Assembly (NCBI GenBank): GCA_950295325.1
Contig: OX485808.1
Coordinates: 25,690,527 to 25,754,526 of the forward strand
Direction of reading: 5' to 3'
Length of the DNA: 64,000 nt
Origin: Polytrichum commune
Taxonomy: Eukaryota; Streptophyta; Polytrichopsida; Polytrichales; Polytrichaceae
Shown here: in pieces, positions 24,597 to 35,432 of the stretch
Numbering within the stretch: the first letter of the stretch is position 1
Layout of the letters: every line of letters begins with the position of its first letter
Notes under the pieces: model-generated
Told to the model about the DNA's origin: nothing
Databases searched by the model: none
Seen by the model: the letters and a program-made list of their open reading frames with translations, nothing else
Translations under genes and position numbers: made by a program

Positions 24597-24887
24597 CACT
24601 ACACTAAATATGATATTAGTGTTTGATTATATTTAATGTTCTTACCACCCTACCTTGCTCAACACTATTTTTTAATTCCTTGACAATTAGTGTCAAAAGA
24701 TATACTAGAATTCTCCTTTTATCCATTTTTTTTTCATATCCAGACTAACACTAAATTCAAACATGTAACTTCCACATATTACCATAGTTGATATTTAGTG
24801 TTTGAGTTTACATTTAATGTTACCTTACTTTCATAGGGCTATTGACATTTAGTGTATCGAACACTAAATACTATACTTAGTGTAGTG
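24597..24887. mobile_element. CACTA-type MITE
   Basis: The termini are CACTACACTAAATATGATAT and its counterpart ...ATACTATACTTAGTGTAGTG, so both ends carry the CACTA signature and a TIR of about 25 bp. The interior has further AACACTAAAT/TTTAGTGTTT words in both orientations, like the subterminal repeats of En/Spm elements. 291 bp, no coding capacity. The expected 3-bp TSD is not evident (ATT left, CCC right). Confidence 0.7.
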
Positions 24888-25246
24888 CCCATTGTCTGTG
24901 TGATAAGAAACAATCATCCTAATTTATGTGGCTTCTTCCTAGAAGAGCCATTGGAATGTGGAGAACATATGACAACAACAAGCATCTTCTTCTGATAGGT
25001 GATCCTCATCCCATTAGAATGAAATCTTTGTGGGATAATTTAAAATTTTGTCAGCTAAAAATAAATGTAGAAAATAAGACAATAAGGACTAGCAAAATCA
25101 TTGAGAAAAATATTGCATCATCAATGCAGTCACCAAATATATTGAGTATGAGAAATTTGCTATGGCTCAAAATGAGAAATACATTCAAGGGATGGTTGAA
25201 TATGTCGCATATTGGGAGCCCATTTCCGAAAATATCATTGGCCCTC
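24888..25246. other. No gene recognised
   Basis: A frame is open at 24926-25273 but has no recognisable motif and runs into the LTR that starts at 25247. I regard it as chance or an unidentified relic. Confidence 0.45.
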
Positions 25247-25859
25247 TGTGAGCCCAAAGTTGAGCACACATAGGTTCTTGAAACCTTAAAATTATTAAAA
25301 GTTAGGCTTTGATGTGGCATCAGTTTATCTAAACATAAAAAGAGTGGAGTTTTTGGTGGGATTGTGATTTTAGCTTGAGGATGGATAGTTAGTTCTTTGT
25401 AGCTTAGAGGGTGGAATGAGTTAATTAGGTTTTAGTTGATGGGATGGTAAGAATTATAAGTCAAGTTAGAAGGTTGGCGTTTAAGTGTTCGAATTGGGAT
25501 TAGTTGGTATCCACATTAAGGGGGGGAGCACTGCTCACCCTAGCTTTTTCCGGACTCTCGGAATTGTGACGGTTGCGGAGGCTACTGGACTCGGTCTATC
25601 TCAACACAGAGGCTGCTGGATAGGGGAGGAGAGCCGCAACCTTGCGGAAGCTCTGTCCGAATGGGGATTGAGCGAAGAAGCGCAGGATTGTTGGCACATT
25701 GATGAGGCACGGTGGATGAGGTTGGGTTGCTGTTCTGGAGAGGAGCTCTGGAGTCACCAGGAGATATAAGCGGGATGAAGGCGCGAGAGCTGAGGTGAAC
25801 ACGGCAGATTCAACCTCGCCAAAGGCTCAGTGTTGTGGCCTGTGGTGATATTGGATGGG

Positions 25860-27997
25860 TGTGAGCCTAAAATGGTGCCCACATATGTTCTTAACCCTTT
25901 GAAACTATTAGAAGTTATGTTTTGATGTTTTATGATTATTCACAAAAATATAAAAAGAGTGAGGCTTGAGCGAAGTTGTGTTTAAGCCTTAGGCTTGTGT
26001 GGAGTGGCTGATTAGAAATTTAGCGGCATGAAAAAAATTCCTTAGTTAGAAGAGCGTAGTATGTGATGAACCAAGGGTAGCTCCTTGAGTTAAATGGTTA
26101 AATTAGGATCTATGTTGTTGGTTTAAGAGTTGAAGGCTTAGAGGATAGGATGAGAGCCTACAAAGTAGGAAGGGATCAAAAGGCTTATCTTGAGCCTTGG
26201 GGGTGCTCACCTCTTCCCTTTCTCCTCCCTATATAATCCTCACTCTCCCCTCTCTCTCTCTCTCTCTCTTTCCTTCGTGCTCCTTGGCACCCCATGTGTT
26301 ATAAGTGTGGGTGTGTGAGAAGCAAGAGAGGAGCACGTGTGTGTGCAAGGTTTCAAATTGAAGAACCAAGTAGTCTTGAAGTTAGCTTCACATTGTTGGA
26401 TGTGGTCTTGGATTTAAGGCATTTAGAAACAAGAGCTTGGCTCATAGTGTTCAACTTCTACCATTTAGATTTATAGTATTTAGAGTTATAGAGTTTAGAC
26501 TTATGGTATCTAGATTTATAGCATTTAGATTTACGATAGATTTGTAGTATTCAACTTTGTGAGTTAGTCGAAGGCCGGGCTAAATCAACTGCCGACTGTT
26601 GGATTAAGGCTGGGCTAACCAGCTGCGGACTATAGGGTGAAGCTGGGCCAAACTAGCTGCAGACTGTTGGGTTGAAGATGGGCTAACCTAGCTGCAGACT
26701 GTTGGATTGAAGCTGGGCTAATTGGCTGCAGACTGTTGGGTTGAAGCTGGGCTAACCGGCTGCGGACTGTTGGGTGAAGCTGGGCTAACCAGCTGCAGAC
26801 TGTTGGGTGAAGCTGGGCTAAATTAGCTGCAGACTGTTGGGTTGAAGCTGGGCTAAATTAGCTGCAGACTGTTGGGTTGAAGCTGGGCTAACCAGCTGCG
26901 GATTGTTGGGTGAAGCTGGGCTAAACTAGCTGCAGACTGTTGGGTTGAAGCTGGGCTAACCAGCTGCGGATTGTTGGGTGAAGCTGGGCTAAACTAGCTG
27001 CAGACTGTTGGGTTGAAGCTGGGCTAACCAGCTGTGGACTGCTGGGTGAAGCTGGGCTAAATTAGTTGCAGACTGTTGGGTTGAAGCTGGGCTAACCAGC
27101 TGCGGACTGCTGGGTGAAGCTGGGCTAAATTAGTTGCAGACTGTTGGGTTGAAGCTGGGCTAACCAGCTGCGGACTGTTGGGTGAAGTTGGGCTAAACTA
27201 GCTACAGACTGTTGGGTTGAAGTTGGGTTAAACAGCTGCCGACTGTTGGATTGAAGCTGGGCTAACCAGCTGCGGACTGTTGGGTGAAGTTGGGCTAAAC
27301 TAGCTGTAGACTGTTGGGTTGAAGCTGGGCTAACTAGCTGCAGACTGTTGGGTTGAAGCTGGGCTAAACCAGTTGCCGACTGTTGGATTGAAGCTGGGCT
27401 AACCAGCTGCAAACTGTTGGATTGAAGCTGGGATCTGCCGGGTGAAAGGGGGCTAGTTAGTTAGGATAGTTGACAGGCTAGTTAGTTAGGATAGTTAATA
27501 GGCTAGGTAGTTAAGCTAGTTAGTTAGACTAGATGGTTAGGCTAGTTGGATCAAGCTAGTTGGGTTAGTGGCCGCATTAAGGTGTGAACTTGGGTAAGGA
27601 GTTGTGAGGGAATCGTGGAAAATGAGGCAATGACAAGTTATAGAAGTGTTTTTTAATACTTTTATTAAAGATGGATGTGCCTCATGAAATCAACAAGCCA
27701 AAGCCTCAATGAGGTGTCATGCACTAGTGAAGAATCGTCAACCATGACCAAGTTCGCAAGAGGGAAATCATTGAGGGCATGCGTGGCAAAGGCGGTGGGG
27801 TGGACTCTTAAGAAAGCCAAGGATGTACCTATGCAAGAGGATCACACTAATAAAATGTCATGACTTGAAGTAAGTTGTGAGTCCACCAAGGTAGAACGTA
27901 CATTCCACGTTACTACAAGTTTCTTTATGTTACACATGTGATATCCAAACCCATTACCTGGACTAGGACGCTTAAGGGTGGTGGGTTTGGCCTCACA
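25860..27997 (+). mobile_element. Nested solo LTR 3 with internal minisatellite, TSD ATGGG/ATGAG
   Basis: Termini TGTGAGCCTAAAATGGTGCCC and ...GGGTGGTGGGTTTGGCCTCACA match solo LTR 1. The flanks ATGGG (25855-25859) and ATGAG (27998-28002) differ at one base. It carries a TATA box (CTATATAATCC, 26229), a CT-rich leader (26240-26275) and AATAAAA near 27850. At 2138 bp it is more than twice the length of solo LTR 1, because a tandem array of about 880 bp lies between leader and 3' end. It is inserted in the outer LTR. Confidence 0.82.
26560..27445. repeat. Minisatellite, about 32-33 bp unit, roughly 27 copies
   Basis: Units of the type GTTGAAGCTGGGCTAACC / AGCTGCAGACTGTTGG repeat head to tail. 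Variants alternate AACCAGCTGCGG with AAACTAGCTGCAG, which suggests a higher-order two-unit pattern of about 64 bp in the middle of the array. It lies wholly inside nested LTR 3, in the transcribed part after the TATA box. Open frames across it are simple repeat translations. Confidence 0.92.
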
Positions 27998-28773
27998 ATG
28001 AGGGTAGTTGGATGACTTCGAAATCAGTAAAGGTAAGCTGCATGACTAAAAGAGATGAGGGTTCACCCAGCAAATTGCACAGCCTTGAGGCGATAACGGA
28101 GGGAGATGAAATTCAGCTTCTTCAACAAAAATTGAGGCTAGAGGGTACGAAGTTGGATTTTGAGTCTCAACGACAGCAGGGTGGTCAATGTCGATTAAGT
28201 GAAGGTAGCAGTTTTTCTCGGCTACCCTTTGCCGACTGAAATCTATCAACTGGGAATCAAGTCTAGTAGCAACTAAATGGCTCAGACCAGGCGAACTAAA
28301 GAGTGGGAATGGGCAACTGAAGCGAGCAGGGCAAATTGCTAAATTGGAATCGGTTGGGAGATATAGAGAAACCTAGAACGGTTGCGGTAGAGTGCGGATT
28401 GCAATTGCTGGGTACTAGTTGGGGCCAGTTTGAAGGATCTGGCGACAAAACCACGGAAGTGGGTCGCTAGATGGGGGAAAGAACTGAATGCAATAAGACT
28501 GAGCAGGCATTCGGGAGCCACATTTGTTTTGGCTTCCTGCTCAATTTCTGAGCACTGGAGTATAGGAGAACGAGAAATGAAATTGCTCAATAGGTGAAGG
28601 GGCCAGGGGCGACTGCTCGAGTCCTCAGCTCTGGGTTGCAGAAAGGTGGTGTGACCAAGTGAAGGGCTGGCAGGACTCAGAAGCCTGCAAAGGGGACGCT
28701 ACAGTCGACAACAGTTACCGAATGTGTGGGTAAATTGAAGTTGTTTGTTACTGTTGCAAGGTAGTTGAGGGGC

Positions 28774-30089
28774 TGTGAGGCCAAACCACCCACCCTTAAG
28801 CGTCCTAGTCCGGGTGAGGGAATGGGTATCACATTCATGTTTCCATACTCCATTTTTACCAAATGTGTGAGACTCCATTACAATTCCCATCAATCATTGC
28901 ACACCAATCCATTCCACGATAATATTTCAAGCGTTAATAAACGCTCTTCTCTATCATCACAATCATAAAGTCCTCCTAGCTTACTAATGAACTAAGTATC
29001 TAAACTAACATGAAGTAGTAACCTAATTAATTCACTATCCCCAAGCCTAAGGTAGCACCATGGTCCCCCCGCTTACATCCTCTTGGCCCCCTTTAATCCT
29101 CTACCTAACTCCTTCAAGGATTTGCACTGAGCCTCGAAGCCGCCATACAACCTCAACCTTATAGGACCTTGGAACTACAATTGTAAGCCTCGGTGTAATT
29201 AGATAGGACCTGGACCGCAACCGTATAAGCTTCAAAGTGACCAGATAGCCCCTGGACTGCACCGTATAAGCTTCAAAGTGACCATATAGCCCCTAGACTG
29301 CAACCTGTTAGGCCCCTGGATTGCAACCGTATAAGCTTCAAAGTGACCATATAGCCCCTGGACTGCAACCTGTTAGGCACCCTGGACTGCAACCGTATAG
29401 CTTCAAAGTTGATCAGATAGCTCCCTTGGACTGCACCTGTTAGGCCCCCTGGACTGCAACCGTATAAGCTTCAAGGTGATCAGCTAGGCCCTGGACCGGA
29501 AATGTGAGCCTCGGCTGTGAGCAACACACTCCGGCTGCAACCCAGCCTAAACCTCCTCAATTATCTACCTAATCCTACCCAACCCCCTACCTAATTTCTT
29601 CTAAACAAGCCCACTAATTCTACTAACCCTTACCTAATTCCCACATTCTCTAAGAGCTCTAAGAGCTCCCAAAGTCCTAGAGAGGAGAGAGATAGAGAGA
29701 GGGAGAGGAGGAAGAGAGAAATGAAGAGGGAAGAGGAGGAGGGGGAGAGGGCACCCAAGACCACAAGCCCCTTAACCTTCTCCTACTTAGTAGGACCTTA
29801 TCTTATCCACTAACCTTCACCCTTTAAACCAACAAGAGCATGTTCTAATTCAAACATTTAAATCCAAGGACCTTCCTCTTGCTTCATCAACCACTACTCA
29901 CTTAATCACAACACTCCCTAATATCATTAAGCTTCTACTTAACCACACAAAATAGGCTTAAAGCCTAAAACATAAACCACACCAAGCCTCACTCTTTTTA
30001 TACTTTTGATTGTTTCAATAACACTCCAAATGCAATTCTAAATAAATTCTAACCATAAAACAAATATGAGCACTCATTTTGGGCTCATA
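28774..30089 (-). mobile_element. Nested solo LTR 4, minus strand, TSD GGGGC
   Basis: On the plus strand it starts TGTGAGGCCAAACCACCCACC and ends ...CATTTTGGGCTCATA, the reverse complement of the LTR family consensus with one substitution in the last bases. The flanks are a perfect 5-bp duplication GGGGC (28769-28773 and 30090-30094). 1316 bp. On its own strand it has TATAAAAAGAGTGAGGCTTG near its start, as the other copies do, and a CT-rich leader at about 29760-29690. It is inserted in the right half of the outer LTR in the opposite direction to nested LTR 3. Confidence 0.88.
29160..29510. repeat. Short tandem repeat array inside nested LTR 4
   Basis: The words CAACCGTATAAGCTTCAAAG and CCCCTGGACTGCAACC recur about 5 times in units of roughly 42-67 bp, some with an added CTGTTAGGC piece. 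The array lies downstream of the CT-rich leader on the LTR's own strand, the same relative position as the unrelated minisatellite in nested LTR 3. Confidence 0.8.
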
Positions 30090-30622
30090 GGGGCTGAATG
30101 CATCCAGCTGCCACACTAGTGGGTTCGAGGCACCTTGTGAATACTGAAGTTATCACATGGTCAAGCAGCTGATAATAATTTAAAGGATGGACAAGAGATA
30201 TGTGGATTCCAACAATCGGGAAGTTGGAGCAATTAGTGATTAGGTAGTAGGTAGAGTAATTAGGGTACCAAGGGGGACATACTTAATTATGGGTTAATTA
30301 GGTAGAGGCTAGTTGGGAGGAAGGCTTGGCATGCCACTGTGGGATTGGCGTGGCACAAGGCTATGGGCAAGTAATTAGGATGATTAACAAACCATAGTTG
30401 TAGGTTTCAATTTGGAGTGGTGTTGCAATAATCACGAGGACAAGAAGTATTTCTAAATACTGGTGACCTTGTCCTTGTTGAATAAAGTTGTGTGATCTTC
30501 ATTTATTTTGTGGGTGCTATGGAGGTAAGTCTCAATGGTGCATGTGAGGCCACTTGAATTCGTGTGAGGTCTGAATCTTCACCCGGACTCAGACGCATAA
30601 GGGTGGGGGTTTAGGCCTCACA

Positions 30623-33218
30623 CCCTCTCATAATTATTTGTCGAAAATAACATGAAGGATTTTGGTTGCTCTCTAATTGGAAGAGGAATCACACATGCCA
30701 TAGTTTGGGCGATCAAGTACCTATGATCATGGCTAAAGGTACTCTTGAGGATTAACCCAAGCCTTGTCCTTATTGTGGTCCAGCCAAAGAAAGACCAAAG
30801 GCCCTATTCAATCCATACATACATATCTACTTAGTGACTTTGTTATGTGCCACCCGTGTGATAAACATAACCTTCAATTTTGGATGGTGCGAGTGTTAAG
30901 TTGTGTTGACTTAATTATATTTAATTATGGAAAGTTTATAGTAGAATGGTGGACTTTTTGTGTGGAGGGAAAAAATAGCCATTGTTAAAGAATGTTGGAC
31001 AATACAATGAACAAAAGAAGCAACTCTTCCCAAGGTCATTTATTGCAAAACTATGTTATTCTCTCATAGGATGTCATCTCATGTAAAATTAGGGTTGCCT
31101 ACAATGCGTTGATCCCTGAAGTATTTATGAATGTTGCAACGGCAAATTGATGTTTGTAGGTGTTGTTGTAGACCATTATGAGAATTGTGAAGACTAATCC
31201 TATAGGCTTTGGGTTTCTATCATAATATTGGCTCGTAGCAAATATGGACTACAATTCAATAAAAGCGTGCATGGCTATGAACCTATGCAAATGTGGCTTA
31301 TTGAACATGCATATGCATTATCATGCACATAGTGTACCCTCTAGCATCGAGTAAAGAATTCTACATTGATTTTTTGTATGTGGACTCATCATTCTACTCT
31401 TTCATTTCTTGCATGTCTTCTAGAATCCAATAGTGGTGTATAGACCTTTTACTGTGTATGAGGATGATACTTGAAACTGTAACTTTTGAATATATTTAGG
31501 AATGTGTTGTCAATGGAAGTTTGTTTTGCATTGTGTAGGATCCAAGTATGAAGGTGTAGGGTAGGGGGTTCGAGGTTTGATGTATACAATCAAAATTATA
31601 GTATTACGTTCAGGTGGATAGACAAATATCAGCTTCGAACCAATAAGTTGATGCCATCGTTATTTGAATTTGAAAATCATCTTAAATTTTTTAAGAATAA
31701 ATTTATCCAATGTATTATTTTTGGCTTGTCGTATGAAAAGTTATAAAACTCCATCATTTTGTGTCTAAAATGGTATTGTTGGATATGTGTCTTTGTCCAA
31801 AATTGAGAAAAAAAAAAGAGTCCATAAATAGAAAAAACACCCATGCTCAAGGAGGCAAGCTTGCTCCCATGTAGTATGCTAATAGTATGGGTCCATGCCA
31901 TCCCAGTCCTTTGCACTCGTACATTATCATTGCCCCCACCCCCTCCCCAATTTCCCGGAACAATACAGAACGGCAAGATAACAGCCTTGTCGCCATCACC
32001 ATGTTCTTCATTGTATATACATAAAAATCATTTTCCTTTAACATGTGGATAACATTACAAATCAAAAGCAACTCCAAACATGATTTCAAGCCCAATTTGA
32101 GAGACAACCACCGCCTCTCAATGAACTTTGGCCCCCTCTAGAATGTGTGGTTGGAGCTAAGTTCATTGAGAGGTGGTCCCCACTTAGCTCCAACCGCACA
32201 TCATACTGTAGGATCATTCTCCTTATAGTTAGAGTTAAATTACATCAAATTCTCATCATGAACCTAGTGTTGAAACTCAAGGAATGGATAGGTCAAGAGG
32301 GGTGCCACCTCAGCCATATGTGAAGGCCATGAGTTGGGTTATCCATGGGGGCCTAGGGGCCTTTATACAAGAAACGGGCTAAGCGTGCACTCAACATGCG
32401 TTAGTCAAGAGATGTGATATGAGAAGCTTCGAGCAAATTCAAATGGACTGTCATTACAAGAATCGTGTCATTTTACAAAGACGGAGTTCCCTAGATCATA
32501 TTAAGATATACCAATATGGTGAATTTCATTAGCATCCACTTTAGTGTGGCCCACACAATTCATCATCAACGTACATTGATTATCTTGACATCATTAGATG
32601 ACAATCAAATAAGGTTCCATTTGGCGGTGCTTGTATTTGACAAGTCATGAAGATCATTTCAAACAACATGTCATATAAAATAAGATGAATACTATTGTAG
32701 TGATTGTGTAGAGGTAAGGTAGATATGCCTTAGATGAAAACTTTTCTCTTTGCATTAACTTCTTGTACGATGTGAAACACGGAATCAGTGCACGATGAAT
32801 AGCAAATCCAACTCGTGCATGTAGTTGTTTGCCTCGTAATTTTGGAGCTCCCAGAATTATCTTAATCACTATCAAAATGAGTTTCTCATGCTCATTAAGT
32901 GGTCATATAGGCTCCCCCCCCATACATGTTGACTAGTGAACCTAAAATGGTCAACATGTTATGAGCACATAGTCCAATGTGATGTCAATTCTTAAATCTA
33001 CACCAAATCACATACCACTCAAAGAGAAGTCCCAAATTATCGTTGTGTTCGATTTAGGCATGTCTACATAAGCTAATGAGCCATCAATCATGTGAGGTTT
33101 TGATGTCAATGTAGAAAGTGGTGAGACAAGAAAGAAGAAGAAGAAACCCCCCCCCCCAAAAAAAAAACACACCTAGACATTTGAAGGTTTTCTTCTTAGT
33201 TCACGACTTGGTGGATTT
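30623..33218. other. Gene-free stretch with one small hairpin
   Basis: No gene is supported. The block 30640-31300 has exon-like wording (for example a Cys/His-containing frame at 30764-30988) but no recognisable domain and many stops. An inverted repeat CCGCCTCTCAATGAACTT / AAGTTCATTGAGAGGTGG lies at 32112-32177. Confidence 0.45.
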
Positions 33219-33425
33219 TTTTTATTTGAGACAGAAGGCCGACATGCCAATGCCAAAGCGCATAAGGCAGTTGACCACCTTGCAAGTTTTTCGTCAAGTA
33301 GAGAGGAGATTTCACAGCCAGGAATCGAACCGCCAACCTCTTCCTTGATGTTTGGGTATTTCTCCACCATCATCCGGTAGTTTAGGGTCATCTCGGACCA
33401 ACGATGCCGCGGATGGGAGGACCAC
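33219..33425 (-). mobile_element. tRNA-derived-type SINE, minus strand
   Basis: On the minus strand the order is a box-A-like TGGTCCGAGATG (33400-33389), then a Pol III box B GGTTCGATTCC (33331-33321), a unique body, and an A-rich 3' end (CTCAAATAAAAAAAATCC, near 33233-33216). The sequence GTGACCCTAAACT-like / GATTCGATTCC is shared with the element at 46042. About 200 bp. The head could also be an unrelated Pol III promoter, but two independent copies with different tails support a SINE family. Confidence 0.65.
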
Positions 33426-33740
33426 TTATGTTACTGGTCTCTGTACCCTAAAGGAGTCCTCTTGTGTGTACGAATGAAGAACCTTTTGCATCTTCTGTGT
33501 TGCACGAGTTATGCTGGAAGTGGCTCAAGACCAGTGTCCAGGGAGGATTTAGGGCATATTTGGTTCAGACCCTAGTGTTCCCAACTTCCAAGTCCAACTG
33601 GTTACACGTTGACATTTCTCAGTGTTTCTTTATTGAATTGGGGTATATTCTATAAATTCCTCTTGAGTGATTGGTAAGTTTCCTGCAGCCTTGAACTTCA
33701 ACCGGTTTTTTCTCAAACTCAACCGGTTCATCTGTAACTT

Positions 33741-33819
33741 CATTGTTTTGTCCAATTAGTGTGGGTTATAGTAACACATTAGTCCAAATTGTAATCCACA
33801 CAATTTAGATAAAACAATG
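33741..33819. repeat. Small MITE-like palindrome
   Basis: CATTGTTTTGTCCAATTAGT at the left is mirrored by ...CACAATTTAGATAAAACAATG at the right. The arm shares TTTTGTCYAATTAGTGTGGG with the longer element at 42910-43140, so this is probably an internally deleted member of the same family. Confidence 0.6.
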
Positions 33820-34589
33820 TTGCAGCCAGTTTCTACCCGTTCGTTGCTCAAGGAGATTCTTCTTTCTGTGTTTCAGAGCTCCCCAAATATAAGTTTACTA
33901 CTGTTGAGATGGGTGGACAGACTTGAAACAGAAGGAAAATGGCCAAAGACTCCGTTGCAATTTTAGATGTGTTGAAGGTTTGTGTGCCTAAAGTAGATGG
34001 TGCTAGACCAACACCCCACACTAATTTCTTTTGCAAAAGGTGTACAAATGCATTGAGAATGTCCACCATCTTAATGGTATTCAATGTTGGTTTTGCATCC
34101 TCTTTCAATAAAACTTTGATCTTTCATAGATTATGCATGTAAGGAATTCAAATAAGACGTACATTGGTGCATTGGAATCCCATGACAATTATTAACAAGA
34201 GTCAATTCATTTTAAAAAAAATATCACAAATTAATTTTAATATTCAGTTCCCAACACATTAAAATAACAGATTTAGCAGGTTTGAGCATGCCTAGTTAGT
34301 ATTTAGCAGGAAAAAATGAACTTTCTGGGTGACCATTTTGAGTTAAGTATCTGAAAGTTTACCTCCTTGTGGAATGCACTAAAAAGGGTGTTATCATCTA
34401 CTTGGATTGTGTGTGTCTTGCTTTTGTTGGAATGGTGAAGTGATACCATCACAGAATGCATGGTTTATTAATGGTAGATTCGTAGTTGGGGATCATAATA
34501 CTGAATAGAATAGAGGGCATGTTGTATGATTATCCAGAGTTAGCACTTGTCATTTTTGAAACACATGAGAAGCTTGACTACCTGGCTAA
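33820..34589. other. No gene recognised
   Basis: Frames on both strands around 33850-34140 are open for 60-86 codons but show no motif and overlap one another. Nothing further is supported. Confidence 0.45.
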
Positions 34590-35178
34590 GGGCCACTTCA
34601 CACATGAGCCAAGAGCCGTGACCTTGTAATGGTGAGGACCCTAGACTCTCATCCAAAGGCCGTACCATGGGTGTTGGGAAAGCCATTTTATGTAGTCTTT
34701 GGCCCTCAAGGATAGTGTGAAGTGAGAATGAACCATGTTGCGGGACCATTGCATATTTTGTTGGTGGAAAAAGAGGGGAGGATTTGGTTTAATATAATAT
34801 GTCTCCAAGTTTATCAATTTAAGATAACTACTTGGTGGTGTTTGTCTGTCCTGGAATTTTCTTGGAATCTGCCATGCAGTCTGTCCTGAAATATGTTCTG
34901 CTAGAAAAAATATTAAAAAAATCATGGTCTCCCGGAATTTGCGTCAAGCCCACCTCTTGGAGGTGGGTCTGACGCAAATTCCGGTAGACCATGCACCCTT
35001 ATCCACAACTAGCCATGTAGGACTCCATGTAGACTTTTCATCCACGAACTTTTCTTTGGGCCTTTAGGCCTTCACCTCCTAGTGTGAAGTGAACTTGGAC
35101 GGTCTCCGCCTTTTCGACCAATGAGAGCTCTTACATTGCCATGGTCAAGGGCCTTCAGCCTTGTGTGTGAAGTGGCCC
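34590..35178. mobile_element. Harbinger/Tourist-type MITE, TSD TAA
   Basis: The termini are GGGCCACTTCACACA and TGTGTGAAGTGGCCC, flanked on both sides by TAA (34587-34589 and 35179-35181). A 3-bp TWA-type TSD with TIRs starting GGG/CCC is typical of PIF/Harbinger elements. 589 bp with no transposase frame. The interior contains a strong hairpin (34923-34993). A decayed Harbinger transposase lies 5 kb away at 40330-41150, but a link between the two is not shown. Confidence 0.8.
34923..34993. repeat. Near-perfect 34-bp hairpin inside the MITE
   Basis: Arms 34923-34956 (CATGGTCTCCCGGAATTTGC...) and 34960-34993 (...ATTCCGGTAGACCATG) are inverted with about 3 mismatches and a 3-base loop. Transcripts of either strand would fold into a miRNA- or siRNA-like stem. 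Whether it is transcribed is unknown. Confidence 0.8.
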
Positions 35179-35184
35179 TAATTT

Positions 35185-35262
35185 TTTGTCAAGTAAAGAG
35201 ACGATTTAATGGCCGGGAATCAAACTGCCAACCACTATGTTCGGTCAACACTCATCAGTGGG
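35185..35262 (-). mobile_element. SINE fragment, minus strand
   Basis: TTTTGTCAAGTAAAGAGACG...CGGGAATCAAACTGCCAACC matches 33289-33340 of the SINE at 33219, including a box B with one change (35214-35224). It adjoins the right end of the Harbinger-type MITE. The rest of the SINE was not recognised. Confidence 0.5.
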
Positions 35263-35294
35263 ATTATGAACATGTAGATTCCATGAAGTAACCT

Positions 35295-35432
35295 TTGAAC
35301 CCCATAGTATCACACCTGTGGTAACCAAAGTACACGTGATATTACGGAGTTTTGTAGTGTTAACATGGATACACGATAATAGATAATTAGTTTAGCTTGT
35401 GACATTATGGAATAACACAAAATGCAACATCG
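35295..35432. repeat. Fragment of the CACTCTAAACTCC MITE family
   Basis: The block ACGGAGTTTTGTAGTGTTAACATGG...GTGACATTATGGAATAACAC aligns with the left part of the elements at 44374, 44983 and (reversed) 48201. The terminal CACTCTAAAC and the right half are missing. Confidence 0.55.

Larger units (their letters stand above)
25247..30622 (+). mobile_element. Outer solo LTR with two nested LTRs, TSD CCCTC
   Basis: The left end TGTGAGCCCAAAG is at 25247. The right end is ...GACGCATAAGGGTGGGGGTTTAGGCCTCACA, finishing at 30622. The flanks are a perfect 5-bp duplication CCCTC (25242-25246 and 30623-30627). Removing the two inner insertions (25860-28002 and 28774-30094, each with one TSD copy) leaves about 1.9 kb. 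GAATAAAGTTGTG near 30480 is a likely polyadenylation signal. It has no internal retrotransposon domain. The matching TSD across 5.4 kb supports the nesting order: this LTR inserted first, then the two inner ones. Confidence 0.82.

Noticed and set aside
27125-27412. 95-codon minus frame with LAQLQPNSLQLVSPAS-type repeats
   Set aside because: A direct translation of the minisatellite inside an LTR.
30764-30988. 74-codon frame with Cys/His residues as a zinc-finger gene
   Set aside because: The Cys/His spacing fits no known finger, and flanking sequence is full of stops in every frame.
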